DNA of 64,000 nt from Beroe forskalii (GCA_011033025.1 WFMF01000010.1:522163-586162), one strand, 5' to 3'. Positions 36,428 to 49,475 are shown, counted from the stretch's first letter. Made by a program: numbers and translations. Notes: generated by a model not told the origin, from the sequence alone.

Positions 36428-36823
36428 TCAGTCATACTCTAGATTAATTGCACTTCCAAATTTCCCATATAGCTCAGCTTTTAGATTTTTCATATTTTCT
36501 TCAATATCTGCAGCTTTGTCTTTCAATCCTGATATTTCATCATTAACTTTGTTTTTGTAAGTTGTTATCATATCACCAATTTGTTCTCCAGACATTTCTA
36601 CAAACACTTCACCAAGTTGGAAAGGAAATGAATCTTCAGATAATTCAAGCTCTTCAACATCTTGATTGGCATCATTTAAGTTTTGAAGTTGTTTATTTTT
36701 TGCAACAAGATCATCTTTAATCTCAAGGAGTTTATTATTATAGCGTGCAAACTGATTTATCTTCTCCTGGTCTTCATACTTGATGTGAATCTCATGATCT
36801 GACACAGTATTTTGCTCAACCAT
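36428..36823 (-). CDS. PFDN4: Prefoldin subunit 4 (131 aa, intronless)
   Basis: A single uninterrupted ORF whose length and layout match beta-type prefoldin 4. HIKYEDQEKINQFARYNNKL parallels the human FEDQQKINKFARNTSR. KNKQLQNLNDANQD, FPFQLGEVFVEM (the beta-hairpin turn) and the C-terminal LKAELYGKFGSAINLEYD complete the signature, with a coiled coil on each side of the hairpins. Known role: the hexameric prefoldin captures nascent actin and tubulin and passes them to CCT. It lies 683 bases upstream of CCT7 on the same strand, so a shared transcript is possible. A TTTCTAG acceptor-like site ends 14 bases before the ATG. Lack of introns is unusual beside the 11-exon neighbour, but no retrocopy hallmarks (poly-A, target duplication) were seen. 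Confidence 0.95.
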   Translation of the reverse strand: MVEQNTVSDHEIHIKYEDQEKINQFARYNNKLLEIKDDLVAKNKQLQNLNDANQDVEELELSEDSFPFQLGEVFVEMSGEQIGDMITTYKNKVNDEISGLKDKAADIEENMKNLKAELYGKFGSAINLEYD

Positions 36824-36908
36824 CTTTCACAGCATATCTAGAAAGGATTGATGATGAATTTCTCGATGTAAAATCAAAAAAGTATTTAGATATTACCATA
36901 TTTTAACC

Positions 36909-37345
36909 ACAAAGAAAATTCTCTTCAAGACATCTATTAGATATATTACCATTAGATGTAACCGTATCCATAAAATAAAGAAAGATTTTTTCATGATTAT
37001 CAATTTGCAAGACTTTTCTCCAACTCTGTACTCAAACACCATCATGATCCCATGAGGGTATGTTATGAGATGAGCATCCAGATCCAAGTGAGTCACGCCA
37101 AGATGAGTGGTGTGCAGACATCATCTGTCCAATATCTCCCTCAGCTTGTAATGCAACATGATGAGCAGCCATATCCAATGATTCACACCAAGATGAGTGG
37201 ACTGCAGGCATCGTCAGTCCAATATCTACCTCAGTGTGTAATGTAACATGATGAGCAGCCATATCCAAGTGAGTCACACCAAGATGAGTCGAGGCATCAT
37301 AAGTTCAACACCTAACTCAGCTTTTGGGGTGTTTAAATTGTGAGA
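36909..37345 (+). repeat. Dispersed repeat R3 with internal 90-bp tandem copies
   Basis: Contains TTGCAAGACTTTTCTCCAAC, then AGTCACRCCAAGATGAGTGG repeated at about 37090, 37180 and 37270, and ends with GGGGTGTTTAAATTGTGAGAG. The same modules recur at 62331-62530 and 63352-63500. No coding potential; a SINE or LINE-tail family is likely. Confidence 0.75.
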
Positions 37346-37779
37346 GCTTTTTCTCTTGACATATATTTTTATTTATATAATGAAGCATCTGGGATGTGCT
37401 GAGGGATGTGTTGAGCCAAATTTGAAATCTGTTAATGGGGCCTCCTATCAAGAACTAAGTATAAGGATGAATAATCATATTTGTGGTGGTAATACCTGCT
37501 TGTATTAATTTATTCATTTAATAATTATAAAAATGAATGGATTTTTCTACAAGTATTCAAGAACTTTTCTTGAGAATCTGGAGGAGCACCAAAAAAACTT
37601 TAAGGAAAAAAAGAAAAAAAACAAAAAAAAACTTATGTTGATCTAAGGTGGATCTGAAGATAGAAAGCCATATCACACAGTCACACAAGATGATAAGTGT
37701 ACAGATATTATCAGTCCAATAACTACTAGCTTCAATTTCAATAGGACTCCTCAGACTTCCAATCCAGATTCCTAGCATC

Positions 37780-39056
37780 CCTCAACCCTTCCTACTCCTA
37801 CCACTCCTCCCTCAACGTCCAGTCCCTCTACACCTTCTGTGACATGGGCCTTGCAATGGAGTCTGCCATCTCATCATTTGATGCCTACCCCTCCCTCCTC
37901 CCCTCCAACCTCTCCTCCTCCACCATCCACTCCCTCATCACCTTCTGCCTCGACAACTACTACCTCAACTTCAGCGGATCCTTCCACTCTCAGACTGTTG
38001 GCAGTCCCATGGGTTCCCCCCTCACGGTGCAACTAGCAGAAATCCAGGAAAAAGTTGAAGACCTCGCCCTCTCCACCTCTCCCAACCCTCCTCACTCCTA
38101 CTGCCACTTCGTTGATGACAGCATAGGATCAGTCAGAGACGGACAACATCCAGACACCTTCCTCACCTTCATCAACTCCCTTACGGACAACCTGACCTTC
38201 ACTCTGGAACACCCTTCTCCTGACGGCACCATACCCTTCCTTGACATCCTCACTACCCTGACAAGTCCACCTTGGACTAAAGGAAACCCACCCACACCAA
38301 CCTCTACACATGCTATGATTCCTGCACCTCTACATCCTCCAAGGACAGTGTCATCAGATCCCTGATGAGATGTGCCTAAAAACTCTGCTCTCCCTAACAC
38401 CTCAATGCAGAACTCCAGACGGTATGACACACCCTCCTCCAGGACAGATTCCCTCCTTCCCGCATCACCTCCATCATGACAGAAGTCTCCAAGAAGTTCA
38501 TCAAACCCTCAACCCACCAATCCCTTGCCTCCTTCAACCGACAGATCAGATCCCGACCCCCCCCCTCAAGGCCTTCCTACCCTTCCATCCCTCCCTCTCC
38601 ACAACGAAGAGGATCCACAACGACCACCTTCACATTCAACACCTCCTTCTGGAACCTCTTCACCTAGACGAAGACTACTCCTCCCTCCTCCCAGACTCCC
38701 AACATCATCTATGAGATCAGCATCCTTGACTGCCCAGCCAGCCAAGTAGAATGGACAGACCTACTGCCCCCTCCTCAACAGAGATGCTACAGACTTAACA
38801 ACATGTCAACGCAGTTGACAACACTATAGACTGGGTGAAAACTGCCCCTGCTCTTCAGTCCATCACCACACATCAGACACAACATCACCTGGAACAACAT
38901 CCACATCCTCACTGAACAGGCTGTCATCTCAATGAGGAAACCTTCACTGAACAGGACAGGAAGCGCCCCCAAATGCAGTCCCCTCTCGAATCTTATTATC
39001 CCTAGGATCACCACTACATTCAAACCCAGAGACTCAGGAATCCATTTCTCAAACTA
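37780..39056 (+). pseudogene. Penelope-like element ORF (reverse transcriptase plus GIY-YIG remnants), decayed
   Basis: Reverse-transcriptase signatures in order: NVQSLYTFCD, LDNYYLNFSGSFHSQ, GSPMGSPLTVQLAEI, the catalytic box CHFVDDSIG and TIPFLDIL. These follow the Penelope arrangement. After frameshifts, KFIKPSTHQSL and FNTSFWNL appear. A GIY-YIG-like trace follows (IYEISILDCPASQVEW), then ITWNNIHILTEQ, KPSLNRTG and the end RDSGIHFSNY. Several frameshifts and stops break it. The pyrimidine-rich codon use differs strongly from the host genes, suggesting a family with its own base bias. Confidence 0.75.
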
Positions 39057-39387
39057 CTGACACCACTTCTTGTCTTGTTATAATTTTTGTACTGTTATAT
39101 TTTGATTTTCTCCTCAGAGCTGCCACCCACCCACCACCCTTCATCCTCCCTTGACACCACTCAATTACTCATATTTAAACACTGCTCTATTGTTCTCTCA
39201 CCTGATAAAAATATAAATAGAATAAATAATGTTTGATGTGATTGATCATTGATGCAGTGAAACAAACAACTTTCAATAAAGTAATCTAACCCACACACTA
39301 TACTCCACTATTCTACTGAAAGTTCCAAGATTATAAAAATCTCTTCTTCAGGAACTCCATATAGTGCAACACAACATTCTGAGATTA

Positions 39388-41867
39388 GGGGGGGGGGGTC
39401 CACCGGCCAACAGCCAACGGCCAATTGGCCGAAGTGGAAATTTTTTTTAGGCGGTTGGCCGGTTGGCCGTTTTCAATTTTGATATTTTACCCCTCTTTAG
39501 GGGGGTCCAATCAAGAAACTCCCAGAGAGAAAGTTGCTTGTTATAGTTCTAAGAACACACCTGAGTACATTTGAAGACACTTATTATCGAAATCACAAAA
39601 ATTTGGTGTTAAAGATAATTTAGCTCAAAGAACAGGATCATCCTACTTTTAAAATCTCAATAGCTTTTCACCAAAAGGGCATTGAATAGTTTCAGTGGCC
39701 AGGAGAAAGTATTGGAGTGCTTGAAGGAAATGTCCTTGTATGAGCGCTCCTTACTTCTGATGATAGGGCTTGCCAGTAAAGACTGCAACACAGAGCTGAC
39801 ATTGTCAATGAACTATTGGAGCTAACTTTGGCTTCCCCAATTTCCATATCTCTATCAACTCCAAGTCCCTGCAACCAGTGAAATCCTCCTGCTCCCGTCA
39901 GGCATTTCCACCACTAATATCACCTTACCACAACTAATATTACCTATTACATACAACAGCAGTGTTTCCTTCAGCTTCACCTCCTGCCTCCATTCTTCCA
40001 CTGCCCTTCTTTCCAGTACATTCCTATGCTCTTTGCCCCTTTTTAGCCCTGAAAGTGCCTCACACTATAGAACCATGCATTCCTTATTAAAGAAGCCTTG
40101 TCTCGCGTTAGAAGTTAGTACCTTGGCCTCATGATTCCTCACTTGACCAGCCACTGCTCTCAACTTCCTTCTGAGTCTTCTACCCAGTCTCCTCCTCAGT
40201 CTTTTCCTCCTGTTCTGTAGCCCCTTCCCAATGGATTCCTAGTCCACTCCCCAACTGACCTCATACTGACCCCCTACTGAACCCCTGTTGACCCTCTACT
40301 GAAACTGGTGAACCCTAACTGAACCCTGCTGACCCCCTGTTGACCCTCTACTGACCCCTGGTAAACCCTGGAACTGACCCCCTGCTCCCCTGCTGACCCC
40401 CTGCTGACCCCCTGGTGAACCCTACTTAGCCCCTGGTGACTCCATGGTGAACTCCTACTAAAATACCTGCTGAGCCCCTACGACTCCTGGTGTGTTGCTG
40501 CTAGTACTAACCCCACCAGTGACCACTGGTGAACCTACAGACCCCTGGGGACCTCCCTGCTGACCCCCACTAACCCTGCGGCCCCCCACTAACCCCTGCG
40601 GCCCTAGTGGCCCTACTTACCCTACGGCCCCCTGGTAGGCCCCACTATCCCCTGGTGACCCCCAATTGAGAACCCCCTAGTGTCCTGCTGACCCTCTACT
40701 GACCCCTGGTGAATCCCTGCTGACTCCCTGGTGAACTCCTACTGAACCCCTGCTGACCCCATACTGAACCCTATGACCCCCATGAACCCCTACTGAACCC
40801 CTGCTGACTCCCTGGTTAGCTACTAGTACTAACCCTGGTGACCACTGGTGAACCCCTACAGACCCCTGGTGACCTCCCTACAGCCCCCACTAACCCCTGA
40901 CCCCTGGTGACCCCTACTTACCGTACTGACCCCCCTGGTGACCCCACTATCCCCCTGGCGACCCCCTATTGAACCCCTGGTGTCCTGCTGACCCTCTACT
41001 GACCCCTGGTGAATCCCTGCTGACTCCTAGTGAACTCCTACTAGACCCCTGCTGACCCATATACTGAACCCCTGCTGACCCCTGGTGAACTCCTATACAC
41101 CGTACCACCCTGCTGGCCCCTGGCGAACCCTGCCCCAGCTTGCAGGCCCCCACTAACCTAGTCCCCTACTGACCCCCTGGTGACCCCAACTTTCTAACTT
41201 ACTTACTTGTGTTACCGTGTTAGTTATGTTTATGTAACTAACTTGGTACCTAATTAATAGGTGAAGCGTCATCATAAAAGGAGTTCACAAAGGGGGGTCG
41301 GGAGAGACAGGTGGGGGCAGTAAAAAACCATTGAACTATAATCTTCCTAGGTCATATAAATGCACGGAGACAGTCCAATAGAATCGAGTGATTCATACAT
41401 GAACAGGAAATAGTTCAGGTGTGGAACCTGGAAGGGAATCAGGGATAAACAATATGACTAGACTATTCTGGAATTGATTTATGTGACTATAAAAGCTATA
41501 AGAGAAAATGACAGTGGGGATGGTCACCAATTGAACTACATGTCCTAGACCTTTAGAAACTTTCAAAATTCTTACTTTCTTTGATTATATAAAAATGCAT
41601 GGAGCTTGAGCCTTCTTGAAGCATAAGGGCAAATTTCAACTGTTTCAACGACCTCAATTGACACATTTGACACCCCCACCAATCAAATTAAGTGGGAAAA
41701 TGTTGGTCATAGAGATTGTAACAACTTTTTCTCTCACAACTTTCAACTAAAATGCTTCTGGCAGAAACCAGGGATAAAAAATTAAAAAAACGGCCAACCG
41801 GCCAACGGCCAATTGGCCGAAACGGCAAATTTTTTAGACGGTTGGCCGTTGGCCGGTGGACCCCCCC
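39388..41867. mobile_element. 2.48-kb terminal-inverted-repeat element with 6-bp target duplication
   Basis: Ends are inverted copies: GGGGGGGTCCACCGGCCAAC on the left against GTTGGCCGGTGGACCCCCCC on the right. The CGGCCAATTGGCCG motif lies further in, in both arms. AGATTA flanks it at 39382-39387 and 41868-41873. Each arm is itself palindromic (TTGGCC repeats). No transposase was recognised; the interior carries a minisatellite. Superfamily not assigned. Confidence 0.8.
40240..41190. repeat. Minisatellite CTGACCCCTGGTGAACCCCTA inside the TIR element
   Basis: Irregular repeats of CTGACCCC, TGGTGAAC and CCCTACTGA words. A larger block (about 340 bp, near 40330-40670 and 40680-41020) seems itself to be repeated. 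The 68-codon minus ORF here is a repeat peptide. Confidence 0.8.
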
Positions 41868-42611
41868 AGATTAATGTGAAGTGATGTTTGAAAGTATGAA
41901 AATCAATATAAAATGTTAAAACACAAAAACACAACAATATATAAATGAACCCATGGTGAAAACCTAAGAATGAACTCTCTAAAAAGCATCTATTAACTCA
42001 ATGAAAAAATAACAATTCTACAAATGCACCTACAGCTACTTTATCATCAAAATGAGGTTTACCTACAGTCTACACAATGAAAAGAACAATGGTCATGGTA
42101 TAGTTTTAACACCGAAAAACATTATCATTTTTTTTAAAGTTCAAAGACACTGGATCTTAAGATCCAGTGATCTATTGGCCATTGATCTGAATGATCCTAG
42201 GACTATAAAAAAACGTGTCCTTATATCAAAACATTAGCTTCAACTAAAAACACACCGTTTAACCCAGTGTCCATTTATTCAATTTTCAAAAACATTTAAA
42301 AATCAAATAACGTTGATAGTTTTATGAGATAGCAGTGAAATAAATTGAATAGCTTTTAAGGTAGGCCAGCCAAGAGGGGTTGAAGACCCAAGCACTCATC
42401 CCTGGTCTAGAGTAGAGCACTGGGGTGCCTCTGGCCCAACTTTCCATGTACCAAGACACTTATTTTGAGTTGGAGAAAATGGGCATCCAGGAACAACTGC
42501 ATTGACAAATCAAAAAGTGATAAAACAGACCAAAGCACATCCAAATTACTGCAATATGTACTCATCAGTTAAAAAGCAAAATAAGTAAGTAAGTAAAGTA
42601 AAGTAAAGTTA

Positions 42612-42751
42612 GGTGGTTTCATCGTTACGCGTCGATCAAATGGATTGATCAAATGAAAAACGCGCACAATACACTTTCATGAAGCGCGCGCGATTGTGTG
42701 CGTTTTTCATTTGATCAGTTCATTCGATCGACGCGTAACGATGCAGGTGCC
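42612..42751. mobile_element. MITE, 140 bp, GGTGG...CGTTACGCGTCGATC family
   Basis: Near-palindromic: CATCGTTACGCGTCGATC inverts to GATCGACGCGTAACGATG, with GATCAAATG/CATTTGATC further in. TA flanks both ends. A diverged relative is at 63085-63239. Confidence 0.8.
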
Positions 42752-43900
42752 TAAGTATAATGGTATTAAACCATCTCTAATCGCATACCCAATTGATCAA
42801 TAACAAATATTAACAATTATTTTGCACCATTTCACTCGATTGCTTGTTCCATAGTAACATTAAAAAGCAATTTTACAGTAAACAAATAAAGAAGTTATTC
42901 AATGGTAAAATCAAAATAAAAGGGGTCCTTGGGAGGATATTGGCAGCATGTTCTTTCTCTTATAAGGTGAGGTCTTATCTCTGGCACTTCTTGTGTCCAC
43001 TTGAGGCAGCCAATAGAATCCTGTTCCACCCTCGACACTTAAATACACTTAGGTGCACCCGGGTCACGCTGGGTTCGAACGCTTCAAGAGCTGACTCTCA
43101 TCCAGCTCTGTGTCCATATCATCCCACTTCTCTGTCCCCCCTGTTTTCACCCTCCTCACCCTACTTCACACACGCAGCCCTTTCCTTGGCTCTCTTCCCT
43201 TCCCTCGTAACCCCTTCTTCCCAGTTCCCTTGAATCCCTTTTCTTGCTTGCAGTTCTGCTACTTTCCTCCTCTCTTCCCCTTCAGGCATCTCCCAGAGAC
43301 TGGTGATCTGACACGCAGATTAACACAAGGTATACTATGAGTCACAACTCACTTTGATCGCAAACAGATGCAAACGAACACACAAGATCCCAATTACACA
43401 TATTCAAATCATTTTGAAGCGCAGCACATAGCATGCAGTGCGTGCACATGCATGCTGCATGCAGCTTATCAGTTATGTTGTTACCATAAAAGTCTCAACG
43501 ACCAACCCTTTCAGGAAACCTTTCAGCAACTCTTTCAGGACTACTCCCTAAGGTACAATCGATCATGTCCCTGTGCAGTGTGCAGGCCTCCTGTACGGCT
43601 GTGCATAGGCACTAGCCAATGGAGAACCTGCGCGCACTAACTTTTGAGGGCATTGTTGCAGCAGTTGGAGCATGTGGAACTACCAGAACACTGGATCCAG
43701 TCTAGTTATAGAGACCCCATCCTACCTGGTTTCACTAGACAGGGCCGACTGCAGTCATCACAATCATATCTCTGCACTAGAGCTATGCTAATGCAGAGAC
43801 GTACTCACTGAGTACTAAATATGATTACTGCTCACATACCACCAAGGAACCATGTCGGCCAATGTTTCTGGAAGGGTATGGTCAGACATATGTCCTCAAT
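42752..43900. other. No gene recognised up to the assembly gap
   Basis: Mixed-composition sequence. Pyrimidine-rich ORFs at 42844-43233 and 43110-43340 show no recognisable domain or splice structure. Confidence 0.45.
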
Positions 43901-44000
43901 NNNNNNNNNNNNNNNNNNNNNNNNNNNNNNNNNNNNNNNNNNNNNNNNNNNNNNNNNNNNNNNNNNNNNNNNNNNNNNNNNNNNNNNNNNNNNNNNNNNN
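43901..44000. other. Assembly gap (100 N)
   Basis: Exactly 100 N, the conventional size for a gap of unknown length. Confidence 1.
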
Positions 44001-45835
44001 CCTTTTTCCCCCCAAAAAAAACCCCCCCCCCCCTTTTTTTTTTTGGCCCCCCCCCCAAAACCATTTTTTGAAAACCCCCAACCCCCCCAAAACCCCCCCC
44101 CCCAAATCTTTCCCCCCCAACCACCCTTTCCCCCCCCCCAAACACCCCAAGCCCCTTTAAAAACCCCCCCACAAAAACCCCTTTTACACCACCCCCACAA
44201 TCCCCAAAACCGAACACCCAAAATCTTTACCCCTTAAACACCCTTTCCCGACATACCTTTTTCCTTTTTATCAAACCTTTCCTTTTTTTTAAAACCCCCC
44301 TACAACCCTTTGGCACCGCCCCTCCTTTATCACCAAAATCCTTTTATCACCACATCCCTTTTTACCACCTTTTTCCCCTTTAATCACCAAAAACCCCCAC
44401 ACCTCCTTTATTCATCTTCCCCCAAACACCCCCAAAACCCTTTAAAACCACCCAATTTCCCTTTAAACCACCCCAAATCCCCAAACACCCCAAAACCCCA
44501 AAACCCCCCACAGCCCTTTATCACCCCCCCTAAAAATCCCCACCCTGCATCCCGACCTCATCCCCATCAAAACCCCTTTTTTACCAAACCTTATCCCCTT
44601 TACACCACCCTTTTTCCCAAAAAACCACCCTCCCACACCACCACCCTTCCACCCCAAAATCCCCTTTAAAACCACTCTTTTATCCCTTTTACCACCCCCC
44701 CTTTGCCCCCCTACCCTTTTTTACCCCATCCCCTTTTACCCCCCCAAAACCTTTTTTACCAAATCCCCTTTTTCACCACCCCATCCCTTAAAACCATTTA
44801 GCCCTTTTTCCCCCCTCATCCCCACCCCCCACCCCCAAAAACCCCCTTAAAACCCTTAACACCAAAACCCATCCCCCCCTCATTTTAAAAACCCCCTTAA
44901 ACCCTTTTTCACCAAATCCGACACCCCCCACCTTTACCCCCACCCAATCCCCCCACAACCACCACCAAAATCTTTTAACCACCCCCAGTCCTTTAAAACC
45001 ACAATCTTTTTCACCACTTTTACCCCACCCCCTTATCCTTTTTTCCACAAAACCTTTCAAAAATTCTTACCTTTAAAAATTTCTTTTACCTTCCTTTCCC
45101 CCACTCCCACCCCCAACCCTTTTTACCACCCACATCTCACACTACCTCCCTTTTCCCCCTTTAAATTTCCACTTGGTACAAACCCCCACACTACCACCCC
45201 CCCAAATCCCCCCCCCATCCCCACCACCCTCACCCTTTATTACCCCGGCCCTTTTCACCGACCAATCCCCATCTCTAAAGTCCCCTTAAACCCAACCCCC
45301 AAATTTTTCCCCCCCCCTTTTTCACCACCCCAAATCCCACACCACCTCCCTCCCCTTAAAACCCCCCACCCCACCTTTTTCCCCCCTCACCCACCACCCA
45401 ACCGACACCAAACCCCCCTGCCACCCCCCAAAACCCCTTTTAAAATTTAAATCCCCCTTTCCTCATCCCCTTTAATTTCCCCTCCCTTTAATAATACCTA
45501 AAATCCTTTGGAAACCCCCATCCCCTTTTTCCCCTCACCCCTTTTTACCACCCATCCCTTTTACCACCCCCGTCCCCTTTAAACCACCCTTTTTTTTAAA
45601 CCCCCCTTCCCCCTTTAAATCCCCTTTACCCAAATTAATCCCTCTTCCCTTAATACCCCCCAAAATTTGGCCACAAACCCTCCTTTTTTTACCCTCCCTT
45701 TACCACCACCAAACCCCATCCCCCCTTTTTTAAAAACCAAATCCCTTTTTTTCAAATCTCTTGGCCAACTCTTCCCCATCACTTCCCCACAAATCCTTTT
45801 ACTACCATTTTTTTCCCTTTATTAATCACCTCATC
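44001..45835 (+). repeat. G-depleted C/A/T sequence, probably corrupted satellite
   Basis: Almost only C, A and T in homopolymer runs, with G nearly absent at the start. ACCACC and CATCCC words become more frequent rightward and grade into recognisable satellite by about 45840. ORFs across it are compositional. It is best read as low-quality consensus adjoining the gap. Confidence 0.7.
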
Positions 45836-48800
45836 CCTTGACACCACCCCTGTCACGACATCACCACATCCCCTATCACCTCATCTCTTTATCACCACCC
45901 ACAAGCCCTTTGACACCACCTACAACTTTATCACCACCTTCTCATCCTTTAATTTTCACTCTTTGGTCCTTGACACTTCATCCCCGACATCACCCAAAAC
46001 TTTGAAATCACCTCATCCCTTTAATACCCACAAATCCTTTAATACCCCGCGATCTTGATTACCACTTCATCCCTTGACATCACCCACAAATCCTTTATTA
46101 TCACTCCTTTATCTTGACACACCACAGTCCTTTGACACCATTCACAAATCCTTAGACACCACTCATCCTTTGTCACCACCTCATCCCGACACCCCAATGC
46201 TGAAATCACCTCATCCCTTTATCATCACCCTCATCCCCGACACCACCTCATCCCTGTCACCATCTCTTTATTACTCACCTACTGTCGACATCACCCCAAA
46301 AACCCCATTCAATGCTGCCCAATGCCCACCACCCTCATGCTTCGACACCACCCACAGTCCCTGACACCACCCCACAATCCCTACACCACCTCATCCCGAC
46401 ATCACCAATATCCCTATCATCACCATCCTCGATCACCCTAAAACCTTTAAAGTCCACCGATCATCCCTGACACCACTTCATCCCTTTGACACCACCCACG
46501 TTCTTATTTCATAATTAATTTAATAATCCGACATCACTCTTCTCATCCTGACGCCACTCTTTATCCTTGACATCATTTCTTATCCTTGACATCACTCCAA
46601 AATCCTTGACATCACTCCTTATCCTTGACATCACTCCACAATCCTTGACATCACTCCTGATCTTTGACATCACTTCTTATCCTTGACATCACTCCACAGT
46701 CCTTGACACCATTCTACAATCCTTGACACCACTCTTTATCCTTGACACCACTCTCTATCCTTTGACATCACCTTATCGTTGTAGAAATCACTTCATCCTT
46801 GAGCATCACTCCTTATCTTTGACACCTCTTTATTCTTGACTTCCTTACAATCTTTGACACCACTCTTCATCCTTGTCACTTACCACTCTTTTATCCTTGA
46901 CATCACTCTTATCCTTGACACCACTCAAAAATCCTTGACATCACTCCACAATCCTTGACATAACTCCTTATCTTCGACATCACTTCTTATCCTTGACATC
47001 ACTCCACAGTCCTTGACACCACTCCTATATTCTTTGACATCACCCTTATCCTTGACACCATTCCCTGTCCTTGACACCACTCACAGTCCTTGACATCACT
47101 CTTTTGACATCACTCCTTATCCTTGAAACAACCATAGTCCTGACATCACTCCCACAATCCTTGACACCACTCTTTATCCTTGACAATCCTTTATCCTTGA
47201 CATCACTTATTGACATCACTTTTTGACATCAATCTTCATCTTGACATCACTCTAAAATCCTTGACACACTTTATTCTTGACACCAATCTTTATCCTTGAT
47301 CCTCATTATTTTTGACATCACTCTTTATCCTTGACACCACTCAAATCCTTGACACCACTTTTTATCCTTGACACCACCACACTCCTTTATCCTTGACACA
47401 CTCCTTTATCCTTGACACCACTCTTTATCCTTGACATCACTTCGACACCACTCCACAGTCCTTGACACCACTCTTCATCCTTATCCTTGACATCATTTCT
47501 TATATTGACTTGACATCACTCCTGATCTTTGACATCACTTCTTATCCTTGACATCACTCCACAATCCTTGACATCACTCCTGATCTTTGACATCACTCCA
47601 CAGTCCTTGACACCATTCTACAATCCTTGACACCACTCTTTATCCTTGACACCACTCTCTATCCTTGACATCACTCCTTATCGTTGAAATCACTCTTTAT
47701 CCTTGACATCACTCCTTATCCCTGACACCACTCTTTATCCTTGTCATCACTCCTTATCTTTGACATCACTTCTTATCCTTGACATCACTCTACAATCCTT
47801 GGCACCAATCATTATTCTTGACATCACTCATTATCCTTGACATCACTTCTTATTGTTGACATCACTCTACAATCTTGACACATCACCACAATCCCTGACA
47901 CCACTCCTCATCCTTGACATCACCCAGAAATCCTTTGAAACCACTGATTATCCTTGACACCACTCTTTATCCTTGACACCACTCATTGTCCTTGACATCA
48001 CTCCACAGACCCCTGACACCAGTCATTATCCTTGTCAATGTCACCACTCCTTATGCTTGACACCACTCCACAGTCCTTGACACCACTCTACAATCCTTGA
48101 CACCACTCCTTATCTTTGACATCACTTCTTATCCTTGACACCACTCCACAGTCCTTGACACCACTCTACAATCCTTGACACCACTCTGTATCCTTGACAT
48201 CACTCCTTATCCTTGACATCACTCTACAATCCTTGACATCACTCCTTATCTTTGACATCACTTCTTATCCTTGACATCACTCTACAATCCTTGACACCAT
48301 TCATTATCCTTGACACCACTCCTTATCCTTGACACCACTCCACAGTCCTTGACACCACTCTAAAATCCTTGACATCACTCCAAAATCCTTGACATCACTC
48401 CTTAACCTTGACACCACTCCTTATCTTTGTCATCACTCCTTATCTTTGACATCGCTTCTTATCCTTGACATCACTCTACAATCCCTGACACCAGTCATTA
48501 TCCTTGTCAATGTCACCACTCCTTATCCTTGTCACCACTCCTTATCCTTGACACCACTCCATAGTCCTTGACACCACTCTACAATCCTTGACACAACTCA
48601 TTATCCTTGACACCACTCCACAGCCCTTGACACCACTCTACAATCTATGACACCACTCTGTATCATTGACATCACTCCTTATCCTTGACATGACTCCACA
48701 ATCCTTGACATCACTCCTCATCCTTGACATCACTCAGAAATCCTTGACACCACTTATTATCCTTGACACCACTTCTTATCCTTGACACCACTCCATTGTC

Positions 48801-49475
48801 CTTGACACCACTCCACAGTCCTTGACAATACTCCTTTTTTGACATCACTCTTTATCCTTGACACCACTCCACAGTCCTTGACACAACTCTACAAACCTTG
48901 ACACCACTTTTTATCTTCGACATCACTTCTTACCCTTGACATCACTCTACAATCCTTGACACCACTCATTATCCTTGACACCATTCCTTATCCTTGACAC
49001 CACTCCACAGTCCTTGACACCACTCTAAATCCTTGACACCACTCTTTATTCTTGACACCACTCTTTATCCTTGACACCACTCATTATCCTTGACACCACT
49101 CCACAGTCCTTCACACCACTCTACAATCCTTGACACCACTCTTTATCCTTGACACCATTCCTTATCCTTGATACCACTCCACAGTCCTTGACACCACTCT
49201 AAATCCTTGACACCACTCTTTATTCTTGACATCACTTCTTATCCTTGACATCACTCTACAATCCCTGACACAACTCATTATCCTTGACACCACTCCACAG
49301 CCCTTGACACCACTCTACAATCTATGACACCACTCTGTATCATTGACATCACTCCTTGTCCTTGACATCACTCCACAATCCTTGACATCACTCCTTATCT
49401 TTGACATCACTCTACAATCCTTGACACCACTCATTATCCTTGACACCATTCCTTATCCTTGACACCACTCCAGTC
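45836..49475 (+). repeat. Satellite C (TGACAYCAC, plus orientation)
   Basis: Same 19-20 bp satellite as block A. It is noisy until about 46550 and then clean, with the same set of variable unit ends. The boundary with the next array is abrupt at CACTCCAGTCAGC. Confidence 0.95.

Noticed and set aside
36428..36823. PFDN4 as a processed retrocopy because it has no introns
   Set aside because: The ORF is intact, with no poly-A tail or target duplication, and an acceptor-like site upstream suggests normal expression.
40947..41153. 68-codon minus ORF in the minisatellite
   Set aside because: Composed of repeat-derived words (SPGASR, GVSRG) without independent coding evidence.
44001..45835. Telomere-like CCCCAAAA/CCCTAA sequence or proline-rich proteins
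   Set aside because: There is no regular telomeric unit, G is almost absent, it abuts a 100-N gap, and it grades into satellite. The ORFs reflect composition only.
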